DNA from: a virus
DNA: 28,993 bases
Reading direction: 5' to 3' (one strand)
Virus record (IMG/VR): IMGVR_UViG_3300020141_001130
Span: 1 to 28,993 of that record
A model generated the notes under the pieces. That model was not told the DNA's origin. It made no database searches and saw only the letters and a list, made by a program, of their open reading frames with translations. Positions within the stretch are counted from its first letter, which is position 1. The number at the start of each line of letters is the position of its first letter. The position numbers and the translations under genes were made by a program. This document shows positions 15,937-24,502 of the stretch, one piece after another.

Positions 15937-16616
15937 GTGTCTTTTAGTTTTGTGGTAAGCTTGTCTGAACTTTCCATATCTTTGTCAGTTTTTAAGTGAG
16001 ATGTTTTCGCATCAGCTTTGTTCTTTAAGATACGGTCAATAATCTTTTCAATCTTATCTACCATTTCTCCACCCATTGATGCAGATACATCTTTGTTGAT
16101 TGGACTATTTTCTTTGTCTGCTTTAACATCTGCTTTTTCAGTATTGTCATCTGCAATATCAATCTGCAATTCTTCATCAGCATCATCCATAGTATCATTT
16201 TCTTTTTTCTCATCAACCTTGGCTGGTTTCTTTCCAAATCCTTTTAGACTTTTGTCATATGCTTTTTGAACATATGTCTTTTCAGAATCACCTGCATGTT
16301 TCTTTACAAGTTCCATAGCAGCTTCAAGTGAAACACCACGAGCAATCTTGCGTTCAGATTCATTGGTAACTGATACAACATCATAGTTGTCTTCTGCGTT
16401 CTTGCTCAACTCAACCTTTTGATTGTCATCACTTCCAGCAGTTTTGCCAGTTCCAATGATGTTGCCAGCATTATTTTTACCCATTGCTTTGCCCAAGGCA
16501 TCAGAACCTTTTTTGTCGGCATTATCTACGTGTACTTGTACACCAAATTGATTGTTGGCAATTTCTTGTAATACTAATTTTTTAATGGCTTTTTTGATAA
16601 GGTCTCTGTTGTTCAT
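15909..16616 (-). CDS. acidic/lysine-rich probable virion or scaffold-type protein
   Basis: 235 residues, highly charged. The N-terminus MNNRDLIKKAIKKLVLQEIANN is an amphipathic helix with an L-Q-E triplet. The middle contains a possible small folded region (NYDVVSVTNESERKIARGVSLEAAMELVKKHAG). Residues ~145-235 are Lys/Asp/Glu-rich and probably disordered or coiled (DDADEELQIDIADDNTEKADVK), ending PALKEKKK. The composition resembles phage core, scaffold or internal head proteins, but no family is recognised. It opens the three-gene group 16616-14984. The upstream 86-base gap holds the nrdA terminator and no clear Shine-Dalgarno sequence. Confidence 0.72.
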   Translation of the reverse strand: MNNRDLIKKAIKKLVLQEIANNQFGVQVHVDNADKKGSDALGKAMGKNNAGNIIGTGKTAGSDDNQKVELSKNAEDNYDVVSVTNESERKIARGVSLEAAMELVKKHAGDSEKTYVQKAYDKSLKGFGKKPAKVDEKKENDTMDDADEELQIDIADDNTEKADVKADKENSPINKDVSASMGGEMVDKIEKIIDRILKNKADAKTSHLKTDKDMESSDKLTTKLKDTPALKEKKK

Positions 16617-16656
16617 AGTGTATATATGCGTTTAGTATATAAATAGTTGGGTGCAC

Positions 16657-16684
16657 AAAAAAACCGCCAATAACATGGCGGTTT
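16657..16684 (-). terminator. strong rho-independent terminator after nrdA
   Basis: Stem AAACCGCC (16661-16668) with GGCGGTTT (16677-16684), loop of 8. On the minus strand it runs directly into a seven-T stretch. It closes the nrdB-nrdA unit. Confidence 0.9.
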
Positions 16685-16702
16685 GTGTTGTTTTTATAAT
16701 AT

Positions 16703-18352
16703 TTAGGCCTCACAACTCTTACAATCAAGGATACTTCGTCCAAGTTCTTGGGCTGGATTTGTGCCACGCTGATAATACAGGCACTTTACACCCTGTTCCC
16801 ATGCGAATATAATCAATTGATTAACATCTTTGACCGAAGTCTTGGGATGTATCTGTAAGTTTATACTTTGCCCCTGATCAATAAACTTTTGACGAGCAGC
16901 AGCCTGAATTATAATTTCCTTCTGACTTATTTCGCCAAATGTCTTGAACACTTCTTTTTCATGATCGCTCAAGAATTCAAGGTGCTGTACAGAACCACCC
17001 TTGTGCAGAATACTCTTCCATACTTCTTGAGTATTCTTGCTATGCTTTTCCAATACATTTTCAAGATATGGATTGCGATAAGTGAACTTACCTTTAGCCA
17101 AATCTTTTGTATAATAATTACTGTTTAGCGGTTCAACGGAAGGAGATACTTGACCAAGAATAAATGAACTGCTTGTGGTTGGTGCGATTGCCATTGTAGT
17201 GACGTTTCTCAAACCATAACCCTTGAGCAATGCTGGTTCGCCATATTCCTTTGCCATTTCTTTGCTTGCAGCAATACTCTTGTCGCGAATAACGCGATGT
17301 ATCTGTGTGTTGAGCAGTTTGGCTTCTAAACTTTCAAACGCAATCATCTTGCTTTGTAGATAAGAATGCCAGCCCAATACACCAATGCCAAGTGCTCTTT
17401 GATTTTTGGCAAAGTTGTGAGCAGCCTTGAGAAACGGAATATTTTCAGTTGCATTGATATAATCTTCCATCACAGCATCAAGGAAATATGTTAATGTTTC
17501 AACGGCATCGGTTGTTTTCCAATCATCATAATGAAGCAAGTTCATGGATGATAAATTGCAAACAAATGTTTCGTCGGCTGACGAACTCAAACAAATTTCG
17601 CTACAAAGATTAGAAGCATAAATCTTTATCTTTTTATCCTTGTATACTTGAGGAGCACCATCATTCACATTGTCGCTGAAAAAGATATATGGATAACCAC
17701 TTTCAAAACGCTTCTTGAGCACTTTTGCCCAAATTGATCGAGCGTCTTTGTCTCCATCAATCATCTTCTTCATGAACTTGTTGTTGACACAAACACCAAT
17801 GCTCAAGTCTTGAATAGCATGACCTTCTTCACGAATACCAAGAAATTCCAGAATATCTGGATGATCTATTGGCAAATATGCAGCAAATGAACCTCTACGA
17901 ACATTTGATTGTGAAACAACTCTGGTCACGCTATCAAACATTTCCATGAAATGAACGGGACCAGAACTGGACCCACCAACGCTGATTGGTGTGCCTCTGG
18001 CTCTTAGTTCTCCAAAATAACCAGACGTTCCAGCACCATACTTTGTAAGCATACCCACTTCGGCAGTCTTTTCCAGAATAGAATTCATTGTGTCAGACAC
18101 ATACGACCCATTGCAAGAAATAGACAATCCTCGTCCATTGCCAAAATTTGCCCATACCGGGGATGATAAGCTATACCATCCCTTGTGCATATAAGACTCA
18201 AATTTTTCAGCAAATCCTTTTTTCTTTAGAATTTTTTCAGCAGCCTTTGATATTTCATGAATTCGTTCCTCTGGGGTTTGACCCTTGGGTAGATATCCTC
18301 TTTCAAGAAATGTTACGCTGTCTTTGTTTAACCAATAAATGTCTTTGCTCAT
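16703..18352 (-). CDS. nrdA: class I ribonucleotide reductase large subunit
   Basis: 549 residues; reduces ribonucleoside diphosphates to deoxyribonucleotides with NrdB. Active-site cysteines are in place: C80 in SISCNGS, C250 with N248 and E252 in SNLCSEI, and C265 in FVCNLSSMN. The radical-relay tyrosine pair (CLYYQRG) and the C-terminal CKSC thiol pair (544, 547) are present. Compared with E. coli NrdA (761 residues), the N-terminal ATP-cone that senses ATP/dATP is absent: the protein starts just before the catalytic core. This suggests loss of overall activity control, useful for sustained dNTP supply. The ATG lies 5 bases after the nrdB stop with no Shine-Dalgarno, consistent with coupled translation. 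A strong terminator follows. Confidence 0.96.
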   Translation of the reverse strand: MSKDIYWLNKDSVTFLERGYLPKGQTPEERIHEISKAAEKILKKKGFAEKFESYMHKGWYSLSSPVWANFGNGRGLSISCNGSYVSDTMNSILEKTAEVGMLTKYGAGTSGYFGELRARGTPISVGGSSSGPVHFMEMFDSVTRVVSQSNVRRGSFAAYLPIDHPDILEFLGIREEGHAIQDLSIGVCVNNKFMKKMIDGDKDARSIWAKVLKKRFESGYPYIFFSDNVNDGAPQVYKDKKIKIYASNLCSEICLSSSADETFVCNLSSMNLLHYDDWKTTDAVETLTYFLDAVMEDYINATENIPFLKAAHNFAKNQRALGIGVLGWHSYLQSKMIAFESLEAKLLNTQIHRVIRDKSIAASKEMAKEYGEPALLKGYGLRNVTTMAIAPTTSSSFILGQVSPSVEPLNSNYYTKDLAKGKFTYRNPYLENVLEKHSKNTQEVWKSILHKGGSVQHLEFLSDHEKEVFKTFGEISQKEIIIQAAARQKFIDQGQSINLQIHPKTSVKDVNQLIIFAWEQGVKCLYYQRGTNPAQELGRSILDCKSCEA

Positions 18353-18357
18353 ATATA

Positions 18358-19332
18358 TTAAAATAGATCGTCGAATGTGATAGACTGTGTTTTCTTAGAG
18401 TACTCTACAGGACGCTTGTGAAAGAAATCAGTCATAGTGTTACCCATTACATCTTCATCCATCCACATAGTCAAATCAATAATTTCTTGAGACACATTAA
18501 AAATCTTTTTGAATCCAATCATTTCCAATGAATCATTTAATCTTTTTTGTACATATCCTTTGAGAATATCTGCACTGATTCTTGAATCTTTATAGTCGCC
18601 AATCATCCAATCAATAATTTTGGATTCGGCGTCGTATGATTCTTTGGCTTCGTGTATAATGCGTTCTTCCAGTTCAGCATCAAACAACTCTGGTAGTTCT
18701 TGTCGAATTGTATTTACGATCTTAACGCCAGCAAGACCATGTAGTGTTTCTTCTTTGGCAGTGTATGCAACTTGTTGTGCAGTGTCTTTGAGCAGACCCT
18801 TATAACGATTGAACCAATTGATGATATAAAACTGACTAAATAATGACACGTTCTCTACATACAATGTGAATAGAATAAGAGAGTATACAAACTGCTTTTT
18901 ATCATTTTCATAGTTCTTGTCCAGATACTTGCGTAGATATTTTATTCTACCTTGAATAATATCCAACTTTAGATTTTCTTCAAATATATCCTGCAATTGT
19001 AGCACATCCAACAGTTTTTCATATGCATTGTTATGAATAACTTCAATGTTTCCCATAGTAATACCCAAATCAGATAATGCTGGATGTGGAAGTGTATCAC
19101 CCAACTTTGTCCAAAACTTCTTTACAGAAATTTCAATTTGACCAATTGCACTCAAAGTATTCTTGATGATGAGTTGTTCTTTAACAGTCATCTCAGTCTT
19201 GTATTGTTGCAAGTCAGATGTAAATGTGAACTCGTTTGGAGTCCAGTGTCCTGCCCACATAGCGTCTATATATTCTTGTGCCCAAGGATAGCGATTCGGT
19301 TTGCGTGCAATTTGTTCGTCGAAAATAGTCAT
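18358..19332 (-). CDS. nrdB: class I ribonucleotide reductase small (radical) subunit
   Basis: 324 residues, ferritin-like di-iron protein. Ligand pattern by alignment to the E. coli order: E67 (in QIEI), E97 and H100 (NIEVIH), the radical tyrosine Y104 at the expected +4 position after the histidine, E160 (LYVENVSLF), and E195/H198 (KEETLHGL). The C-terminus (TQSITFDDLF) is the peptide that docks on the large subunit. A tyrosine radical site argues against the tyrosine-free class Ic type. The ATG has the best Shine-Dalgarno in the window (AGGAAGGAA, 5 bases before). The gene leads nrdA, the reverse of the common nrdA-nrdB order. Confidence 0.95.
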   Translation of the reverse strand: MTIFDEQIARKPNRYPWAQEYIDAMWAGHWTPNEFTFTSDLQQYKTEMTVKEQLIIKNTLSAIGQIEISVKKFWTKLGDTLPHPALSDLGITMGNIEVIHNNAYEKLLDVLQLQDIFEENLKLDIIQGRIKYLRKYLDKNYENDKKQFVYSLILFTLYVENVSLFSQFYIINWFNRYKGLLKDTAQQVAYTAKEETLHGLAGVKIVNTIRQELPELFDAELEERIIHEAKESYDAESKIIDWMIGDYKDSRISADILKGYVQKRLNDSLEMIGFKKIFNVSQEIIDLTMWMDEDVMGNTMTDFFHKRPVEYSKKTQSITFDDLF

Positions 19333-19383
19333 AAAAGTTCCTTCCTGTTAGGGTGTTTGTGTGGTGAATAAATACTTCTTATA

Positions 19384-19429
19384 AAAAATAAATTTGTAAA
19401 AAAAATTTTAGAATATTTTCTTACAAATT
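19384..19429 (-). terminator. AT-rich hairpin terminator after the helicase gene
   Basis: Arms 19391-19399 and 19421-19429 (AATTTGTAA/TTACAAATT, 9 bases) extend inward by four more A-T pairs past one mismatch. On the minus strand the hairpin is followed by TATTTTTTAT. The helicase stop codon lies in the stem. It is weak in GC, so partial read-through to nrdB is likely. Confidence 0.45.
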
Positions 19430-20818
19430 GGTGTTTTCACCATTTTGCTTTTGGCGACCACTGTTCCATTTATTTTTCAACATGTTCTTCACACTATTAT
19501 CATCACCTTCCATAGTAGATTGAATTGCCATAGATTCTTTGGACTTGGCGTCATACAAATCAATTTGACCAGTGCTGGTGTTCATATTGGCATACAAAGT
19601 GATGCCGTCTGGTCCAAATCTATTTTTAATAACATGACAACGAGCAGTATTATTTGCTTTATCTGTTGTATTGCGAGCAACACTCAACACAAAGTCGGCA
19701 GTCATGATTTTACGATATGAATCAGCAATGTTATGAGCTTGAACAACATCTTCTTGACCACCGCCGCGATTGGTTTGTGAAGCAGTCCATACTGGAACCT
19801 GTAATTCACCAGCAGCCTGACGCAGTTCTTCGTATATACCACCAGCCTCGCTATAACTGTTGCTATTGGTTTCTTTTTCAAGTGGACGCAAAATATCTGC
19901 ATAATCAACTACCATTTCATCAATGTGAATTCCTTCCAATGCTTGAATGCGTTCAATATGAAACTTCAGTGATTGAGCACTTACTGTCTTCAACGGAAAA
20001 TACTTTACAAAAAGTTTTCCTTTGATGTCTTTGATTTTTTCTTCAACGTCGGATTGACGATGTTTAATTTCTTGAAACTCAATTCCTGTAAAACAACAAT
20101 CATAACGAAGACCAACATAGTTTTCATTCAGTTCAAGTGTAAAGTGAGCAATATTCTTTCCTGATTTCATTGCTCTGGCACCAAGGCTACACAACAGCCA
20201 CGATTTTCCAATACCCGCTGGAGCCACAATGATACCAAGTTCGCCAGGCCCAAGACCGCCATCCATGAGGCTGTCAATGACTTCCCAACCCGTTGAGATA
20301 GTCTTGCGGCACATTTCACTCATACGACCAGCAACTTCCTTGTGATAGTTGTGACCAAGATTGCGTTCCATACCAGCCTTCATTGCCTTGTCAACCAACC
20401 CCTTGATTTTATCATATTCACCAGTCTTTAGATGATCAACTGACTCAATAATGGCACTCTTCAACTTCTGATTCTTACAGAATTCAAGAAATTGTTCGCG
20501 CACAAACTGCAAATCTTTTTCACTGATTTTTGTGTAAACTTGTGTTAGTTGCTGTACCACAGATGATTTGAATGCATCATTTTCAATAGTGTCAATACGA
20601 ACCTTAAATACCTGCGGTGTTGGCAAGTCTTTGTATTGAATATGATATTGAATAATTTCTTTGAGAATCCATTGATGTGCTTCATTTTCAAAAGCATCCA
20701 CATCAATAATGTCGCATATTCTTTCAAGAAATACTTTGTCAGTCAAAATACTTGCCACAATTTTTACTTGGAATTCCAAGCCAAATTTATGTAGATTGTC
20801 GATGATTACTGGTGCCAT
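19421..20818 (-). CDS. 41: DnaB-family replicative helicase (gp41-like)
   Basis: 465 residues, like T4 gp41 (475). The N-terminal ~150 residues are helical. The RecA-fold motor begins at about 175, with Walker A APAGIGKS (199-206), catalytic glutamate in FTLEL (E229), Walker B MVVDYAD (D305) and WTASQTNRGG (sensor/H3). RCHVIKNRFGPDG carries the arginine-finger-like region. It unwinds the fork ahead of gp43 and would be expected to work with a primase, which is not in this window. It lies upstream of nrdB in the direction of transcription, separated by an AT-rich hairpin. Confidence 0.95.
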   Translation of the reverse strand: MAPVIIDNLHKFGLEFQVKIVASILTDKVFLERICDIIDVDAFENEAHQWILKEIIQYHIQYKDLPTPQVFKVRIDTIENDAFKSSVVQQLTQVYTKISEKDLQFVREQFLEFCKNQKLKSAIIESVDHLKTGEYDKIKGLVDKAMKAGMERNLGHNYHKEVAGRMSEMCRKTISTGWEVIDSLMDGGLGPGELGIIVAPAGIGKSWLLCSLGARAMKSGKNIAHFTLELNENYVGLRYDCCFTGIEFQEIKHRQSDVEEKIKDIKGKLFVKYFPLKTVSAQSLKFHIERIQALEGIHIDEMVVDYADILRPLEKETNSNSYSEAGGIYEELRQAAGELQVPVWTASQTNRGGGQEDVVQAHNIADSYRKIMTADFVLSVARNTTDKANNTARCHVIKNRFGPDGITLYANMNTSTGQIDLYDAKSKESMAIQSTMEGDDNSVKNMLKNKWNSGRQKQNGENTNL

Positions 20819-20835
20819 AATAGTTATTTGTTAAT

Positions 20836-20864
20836 ACGATATTTCGTATTTGTTATTTAGTCAA
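20836..20864 (-). promoter_or_regulatory. putative promoter and inverted repeat before the helicase gene
   Basis: On the minus strand: TTGACT (20859-20864), 17-base spacer, TATCGT (20836-20841). The -10 overlaps an inverted repeat (AATACGA, 4-base loop, TCGTATT; 20833-20850), which could be an operator or a short leader hairpin. Confidence 0.4.
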
Positions 20865-20873
20865 TTGTTAATT
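20850..20873. repeat. 24-base element shared with the region before gene 32 (copy 1)
   Basis: Matches 24631-24654 at 21 of 24 bases in the same orientation. It is centred on AATTAACAA(A/T)TGACTAA on the minus strand and contains the -35 of the helicase promoter-like element. Confidence 0.6.
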
Positions 20874-20884
20874 AGAATGTAAAA

Positions 20885-21949
20885 TTAAGAAGTGGCCAAT
20901 ACCGATAAAGGATAGAACACTTCTTGCAACCACACGTGAAAATTTGGTATACTTGTATGCATACCATATGTGGTTAGTTTCTGAATGAAACGAAACTTGT
21001 TGAAATCATATATGCGTTGTACCGATTCGTCAATCTTCATTTGCAAAGATGGTGCAAAATTCGGTTCTTTCAGTTGCATGAGCATATAATTACGTTGTAC
21101 AATTTCTGAATTTTCAACAACTGTGGCATATACTTTGGACTCATTGATACAATCTTTGGCTCGAAGTAGAATATTTTCTACCGAAGTTTCGGTTGATTCA
21201 ACAAGCATAGGAAATCTTTTGATGGCAGTTTTTAGTCCAATGCCGCTTACACCATCAATATTATCAGAAGAATCTCCTTCTAATATACGATAATAAATAA
21301 AATTGCTGGGATGAATACCATATTCATTGATTACATCCTGTACTCCATAAATCTTTTTCTTGATTGGACTCCAGATTTGGACACGATCATTTACCAGTTG
21401 TAGAAAATCTTTATCAGCACTCATGATAGTAATTCTACTATCTTTATACATCTGTGTAGCAATATATCCAATTGTGTCATCTGCTTCAATATAATCAATT
21501 GAAACAATACTCACAGGCAGTTCTTGAAGAAATGATACAAGTTTGCCCATTTGTTCTACAACTGATTTTTGTTCGGTATTTCCATCGCTCATATCTTCAT
21601 ATGCACGATTAAGTCGTTTCATGACCTTTCTACCATCTTTATATTGTGGATATAACTTTCTACGACGTTCGCTGCCACCTTTGCCGTCAAATACAACAAT
21701 GACTCTGGTTGGACGCAATAGTTTGATAGCATAACCCAAACTACTCAAAAACCCAGACACGCCACCAACATGCTCACCATTATCACTCAAGGTTGGCACT
21801 ACGGTCCAACAACGAATAAAATTGTTGGTGCCATCAACTACTAGAATATCACTATTCTTTTCTTTCTTTGTGTTTACAGGCAATGAAGCATGTTCAGATT
21901 TTATCTGAGAGAATATTGATGTGAATTTCTTTTTTGTAGTGTCTTGCAT
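20885..21949 (-). CDS. rnh: 5'-3' exonuclease / RNase H (FEN-like)
   Basis: 354 residues, longer than T4 RNase H (305). FEN/5'-exonuclease metal-site motifs in order: ILVVDGTN (D39), VVFDGKGG (D88), IEADDTIGY (E155, D157, D158), MSADKDFLQL (D179, D181) and EGDSSDNIDG (D226, D229). These are followed by the helix-hairpin-helix GVSGIGLKTA (233-242). In T4 this enzyme removes RNA primers and adjacent DNA from lagging-strand fragments. The extra N-terminal ~33 residues are Lys/Ser-rich and unassigned. The ATG follows the stop of the preceding 118-aa gene directly (TAAATG), so the two are coupled. Confidence 0.93.
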   Translation of the reverse strand: MQDTTKKKFTSIFSQIKSEHASLPVNTKKEKNSDILVVDGTNNFIRCWTVVPTLSDNGEHVGGVSGFLSSLGYAIKLLRPTRVIVVFDGKGGSERRRKLYPQYKDGRKVMKRLNRAYEDMSDGNTEQKSVVEQMGKLVSFLQELPVSIVSIDYIEADDTIGYIATQMYKDSRITIMSADKDFLQLVNDRVQIWSPIKKKIYGVQDVINEYGIHPSNFIYYRILEGDSSDNIDGVSGIGLKTAIKRFPMLVESTETSVENILLRAKDCINESKVYATVVENSEIVQRNYMLMQLKEPNFAPSLQMKIDESVQRIYDFNKFRFIQKLTTYGMHTSIPNFHVWLQEVFYPLSVLATS

Positions 21950-22306
21950 TTACGTTGTTTGTGCCATTATAGCGTTGAAAAATCTTTGCATATTGTGTCG
22001 ATATGATAATCTACCAACTTCTTTGATACCGCTGTCATCTACTTTATAGAATGTTGATCCCACCAGTTCATTGCCCACAAATCGTATTTCACAAAGCATA
22101 ACAGTGCGAAATGCGCTATTATGATGTTTGGTGAAACGAACAAGTTGATCATCATATGCAAGATATGATTTATTTGTTGTCAAATATACATCATCTCCAT
22201 ACTCAGTTTTATGAATTTCAATCTTCTTTTCTTTGCACCATTTCTGAAATTCTTCTGGTTCAGCGGGTGTAAAGTTTGATGTAATATATCTATTTTTTGT
22301 AGCCAT
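21950..22306 (-). CDS. hypothetical protein between uvsX and rnh
   Basis: 118 residues, family not recognised. It looks like a small alpha/beta protein with strands of alternating aromatic and charged residues (GDDVYLTTNKSYLAYDDQLVRFTKHH; CEIRFVGNELVGSTFYKVDD) and a C-terminal helix (SYRHNMQRFFNAIMAQ). Its place inside the replication/recombination block, coupled to rnh by TAAATG, suggests a DNA-metabolism accessory role, but that is context only. The ATG is preceded by CAAATAAAATATT and no Shine-Dalgarno; a 9-base hairpin lies just upstream. Confidence 0.7.
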   Translation of the reverse strand: MATKNRYITSNFTPAEPEEFQKWCKEKKIEIHKTEYGDDVYLTTNKSYLAYDDQLVRFTKHHNSAFRTVMLCEIRFVGNELVGSTFYKVDDSGIKEVGRLSYRHNMQRFFNAIMAQTT

Positions 22307-22324
22307 AATATTTTATTTGAGAAC

Positions 22325-22350
22325 CGTGCAGAGGTATTTCACTCTGCACG
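22325..22350 (-). promoter_or_regulatory. GC-containing hairpin between uvsX and the 118-aa gene
   Basis: Perfect 9-base stem CGTGCAGAG (22325-22333) with CTCTGCACG (22342-22350), loop of 8. On the minus strand the next bases are GTTCTCAAAT, so there is no T-run. It looks more like an mRNA-stabilising or processing hairpin than a terminator; weak termination is possible. Confidence 0.5.
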
Positions 22351-22360
22351 ATCAGTTTCT

Positions 22361-23593
22361 TCAATCTTCCATTCCTTCTGCTTCCGAATCATACGAAATG
22401 TCATCTGCCATTTCACTATTCGGTGCCTTGTATTTCATTACGAATTGCTCGCAAATCTTAGAATACAAGTATTCTTTACATTCAGGGCGATCAACAAGCA
22501 ACTTTGGCAAGTCTCTCTTTTCAAACACAACGGTTTCTGGTTCTTTACCAGCAACCTCCATGATGAATTGAAGATTCTTTGCTTTCTTGTCTTCTTCTTT
22601 TTCTTCTTCCAACTGCTTCTTGGTTTTTTTCTCACCCGCAACTTTCACTTTTTTTGCGTTGGTAACAACATCCCATTCAATTAGTTTTTCCAACCAATTT
22701 CCATAGTTGTCAATACCACGGTCGAAATAGATATCAAACTCAACAGAACGCATTGGCGGTCCCATGCGGTTTTTGATAACCGTACATTTGGTTTTGATAC
22801 CAATTGCTTGCTTGTCGTTGTTTTTGATTTGACCGACACTCTTTAGACGCAAACGCAACGAGGCGTGGAAAGCAAGAGCCTTGCCACCACTGGTTGTGTA
22901 TGGATCGCCCAATCCAACAAAGCCAACCTTTTGGCGAAGTTGATTTGTAAAAGCCAAACAAATACGCTGTTTGGCAATCAGCCCTGTGATCTTTCTCATT
23001 GCCTTGCTGATTGCGATAGCTTTGCCAGTGGCATAACCATCAGCACCGTGATCGCTTGCCATTTCCTTTTTGGTGGAAGCCGCAGCAACCGAGTCAACGA
23101 GAATTGTAACAAGACGATTCTTGCTGCTCTTGCGAACATAGCCGATGATTTCTTCGATTTTATCAAAGATATCTTCGACGGTATCAACATTGATATACAA
23201 CATTTTTGGTACATCAACTCCAATAGCAGTTAAGAATTCAGTTGAAACGGATGTTTCTGTGTCAATGAAAACTGCCATACCTCCCTTGCGTTGTGTTTCC
23301 GCAAGCAAGTGAGCACCCATCAAACTCTTTCCGGATGCTTCAAGTCCAGTTAGTTCAGTAATTCGACCAACAGGCAAACCCGCGTTTGGACGATTGGCAA
23401 TAGCCAAATCAACCAAACTATTTCCGCTAGAAACCCAATCGACTATTTGAGAAGGATCATCTTCTGCGTCAAGAAAGAAAGCAACTTTACCGTCACTGTT
23501 CTTGTTGATGGACTCGGCCAATGCTTCTGCCAGTTCATCTCGACCGGAGGTAATTTCTACTTCTACGGACTTTTTCTTTTTTTCTTTTTCCAT
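22361..23593 (-). CDS. uvsX: UvsX/RecA-type recombinase
   Basis: 410 residues, near T4 UvsX (391). Walker A is ELTGLEASGKS (83-90), a variant of the GPESSGKT of RecA. FIDTETS (about 109-115) and Walker B TILVDSVAA (D167) follow. DNA-binding loop regions are MASDHGADGYATGKA and FTNQLRQKVGFVGLGDPYTTSGGKALAFHASLRLRL, the latter with the typical RecA-family block. The C-terminus is acidic (ADDISYDSEAEGMED), as in many recombinases. It catalyses strand exchange for recombination-dependent replication, loaded onto gp32-coated DNA; gene 32 is directly upstream. No UvsY-like gene is evident. No Shine-Dalgarno: the start is preceded by AAAAATAATTATT. Confidence 0.95.
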   Translation of the reverse strand: MEKEKKKKSVEVEITSGRDELAEALAESINKNSDGKVAFFLDAEDDPSQIVDWVSSGNSLVDLAIANRPNAGLPVGRITELTGLEASGKSLMGAHLLAETQRKGGMAVFIDTETSVSTEFLTAIGVDVPKMLYINVDTVEDIFDKIEEIIGYVRKSSKNRLVTILVDSVAAASTKKEMASDHGADGYATGKAIAISKAMRKITGLIAKQRICLAFTNQLRQKVGFVGLGDPYTTSGGKALAFHASLRLRLKSVGQIKNNDKQAIGIKTKCTVIKNRMGPPMRSVEFDIYFDRGIDNYGNWLEKLIEWDVVTNAKKVKVAGEKKTKKQLEEEKEEDKKAKNLQFIMEVAGKEPETVVFEKRDLPKLLVDRPECKEYLYSKICEQFVMKYKAPNSEMADDISYDSEAEGMED

Positions 23594-23614
23594 AATAATT
23601 ATTTTTGAAAGTTA

Positions 23615-23652
23615 AAAAGGGTGTACCATTGTGTACAGCAGTACACCCTTTT
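23615..23652 (-). terminator. terminator between gene 32 and uvsX, with alternative pairing
   Basis: A 12-base stem (23615-23626 with 23641-23652: AAAAGGGTGTAC/GTACACCCTTTT) and a 14-base loop. On the minus strand it runs into TTTTTAAC. The loop contains a second copy of GTACAC, so the 5' arm can pair with either copy. It would reduce uvsX expression relative to gene 32. Confidence 0.75.
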
Positions 23653-23683
23653 ATAATTTAGTTTATTGAATGTTCAACGCTTA

Positions 23684-24502
23684 TTAGGCGTTGTTGAACA
23701 AATCATTAAACTCGTCGGCAATTGCCTTTGTGTTGGCAGGAGCCTTGACAGAAGCCTTGGCGGTTGCGCTCACAACCGGCTTTGCAGCAGGTTCTTCCGA
23801 GGCAGTGTCGGTTGTTTCTGGAGCAACATCACCGTCTGGATTTGCTTCTGAAGCATTGAGCCAAGTATCCATAACAGATGCCAGTTCATCATAAGTCAAT
23901 TCAGGGAACAAGTCCGTGACGTTCTTCTGATTCTTGACCTTTTCCTTCACTGCACCATCATTCACATCAAACGCAACAGTTGCGTTTGGCTTGACGCGAA
24001 TTGTGGTTTCTGGAAATGACTTTCCGGTTTCTTCTGCGGTTTTGAATTCCACAGTAATATCACGACCAGATTTGAGGTCTGTAATATCACCATAGTCTGG
24101 GTCAGCAATAATAGCAAGAATTTCTTGATATACTTGCTTGCCCATGCCCCAGAATTTCACGCCTTCAGATTCTTGACCGCGAACAAGAATAGGAACATAT
24201 GTACGAAGTTTTGGTTCAAGAGCACGACCCTGTTTCCATTCCTCTTTGCTGCCAGTCTTCTTGAGCTTGCTGGCAAACTCAACAATTGGATCTGGACGAC
24301 CAAACGAAGATGGAGACAAATATGTCTTACCATTCATATTGTAATGAAAAAGCAGTTCAATGAACGGATTTTCAGGATTGTGTGAATAAGGAACAATACG
24401 GATCGTTTGTTTACCTTGCGGTTTCCACAATGAAGTGGATTTTGTTGTGTTGCTCTTGAGAGAATCAAGACGCGATTTAATTTTTGATAGGTCCAATGCC
24501 AT
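23684..24502 (-). CDS. 32: single-stranded DNA-binding protein (gp32-like), no zinc cysteines
   Basis: 272 residues (T4 gp32: 301). N-terminal basic Ser/Thr segment LDSLKSNTTKST resembles the cooperative-binding LAST region. Core features include LWKPQGKQTIRIVPY, PFIELLFHYNMNGKTYLSPSSFG, DPIVEFASKLKK and KFWGMGKQVYQEILAIIADPDYGDI, in the order seen in T4 gp32. The C-terminus is an Ala/Pro/Glu-rich linker ending in the acidic ADEFNDLFNN, as expected for the partner-binding tail. The T4 zinc site is His-Cys3; here the histidine is kept (H53) but no cysteine follows in the corresponding loop, so zinc binding is apparently lost. It coats ssDNA and directs polymerase, helicase and UvsX. The start is preceded by TTAACAAATAAAAAATT and no Shine-Dalgarno. 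Confidence 0.88.
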   Translation of the reverse strand: MALDLSKIKSRLDSLKSNTTKSTSLWKPQGKQTIRIVPYSHNPENPFIELLFHYNMNGKTYLSPSSFGRPDPIVEFASKLKKTGSKEEWKQGRALEPKLRTYVPILVRGQESEGVKFWGMGKQVYQEILAIIADPDYGDITDLKSGRDITVEFKTAEETGKSFPETTIRVKPNATVAFDVNDGAVKEKVKNQKNVTDLFPELTYDELASVMDTWLNASEANPDGDVAPETTDTASEEPAAKPVVSATAKASVKAPANTKAIADEFNDLFNNA

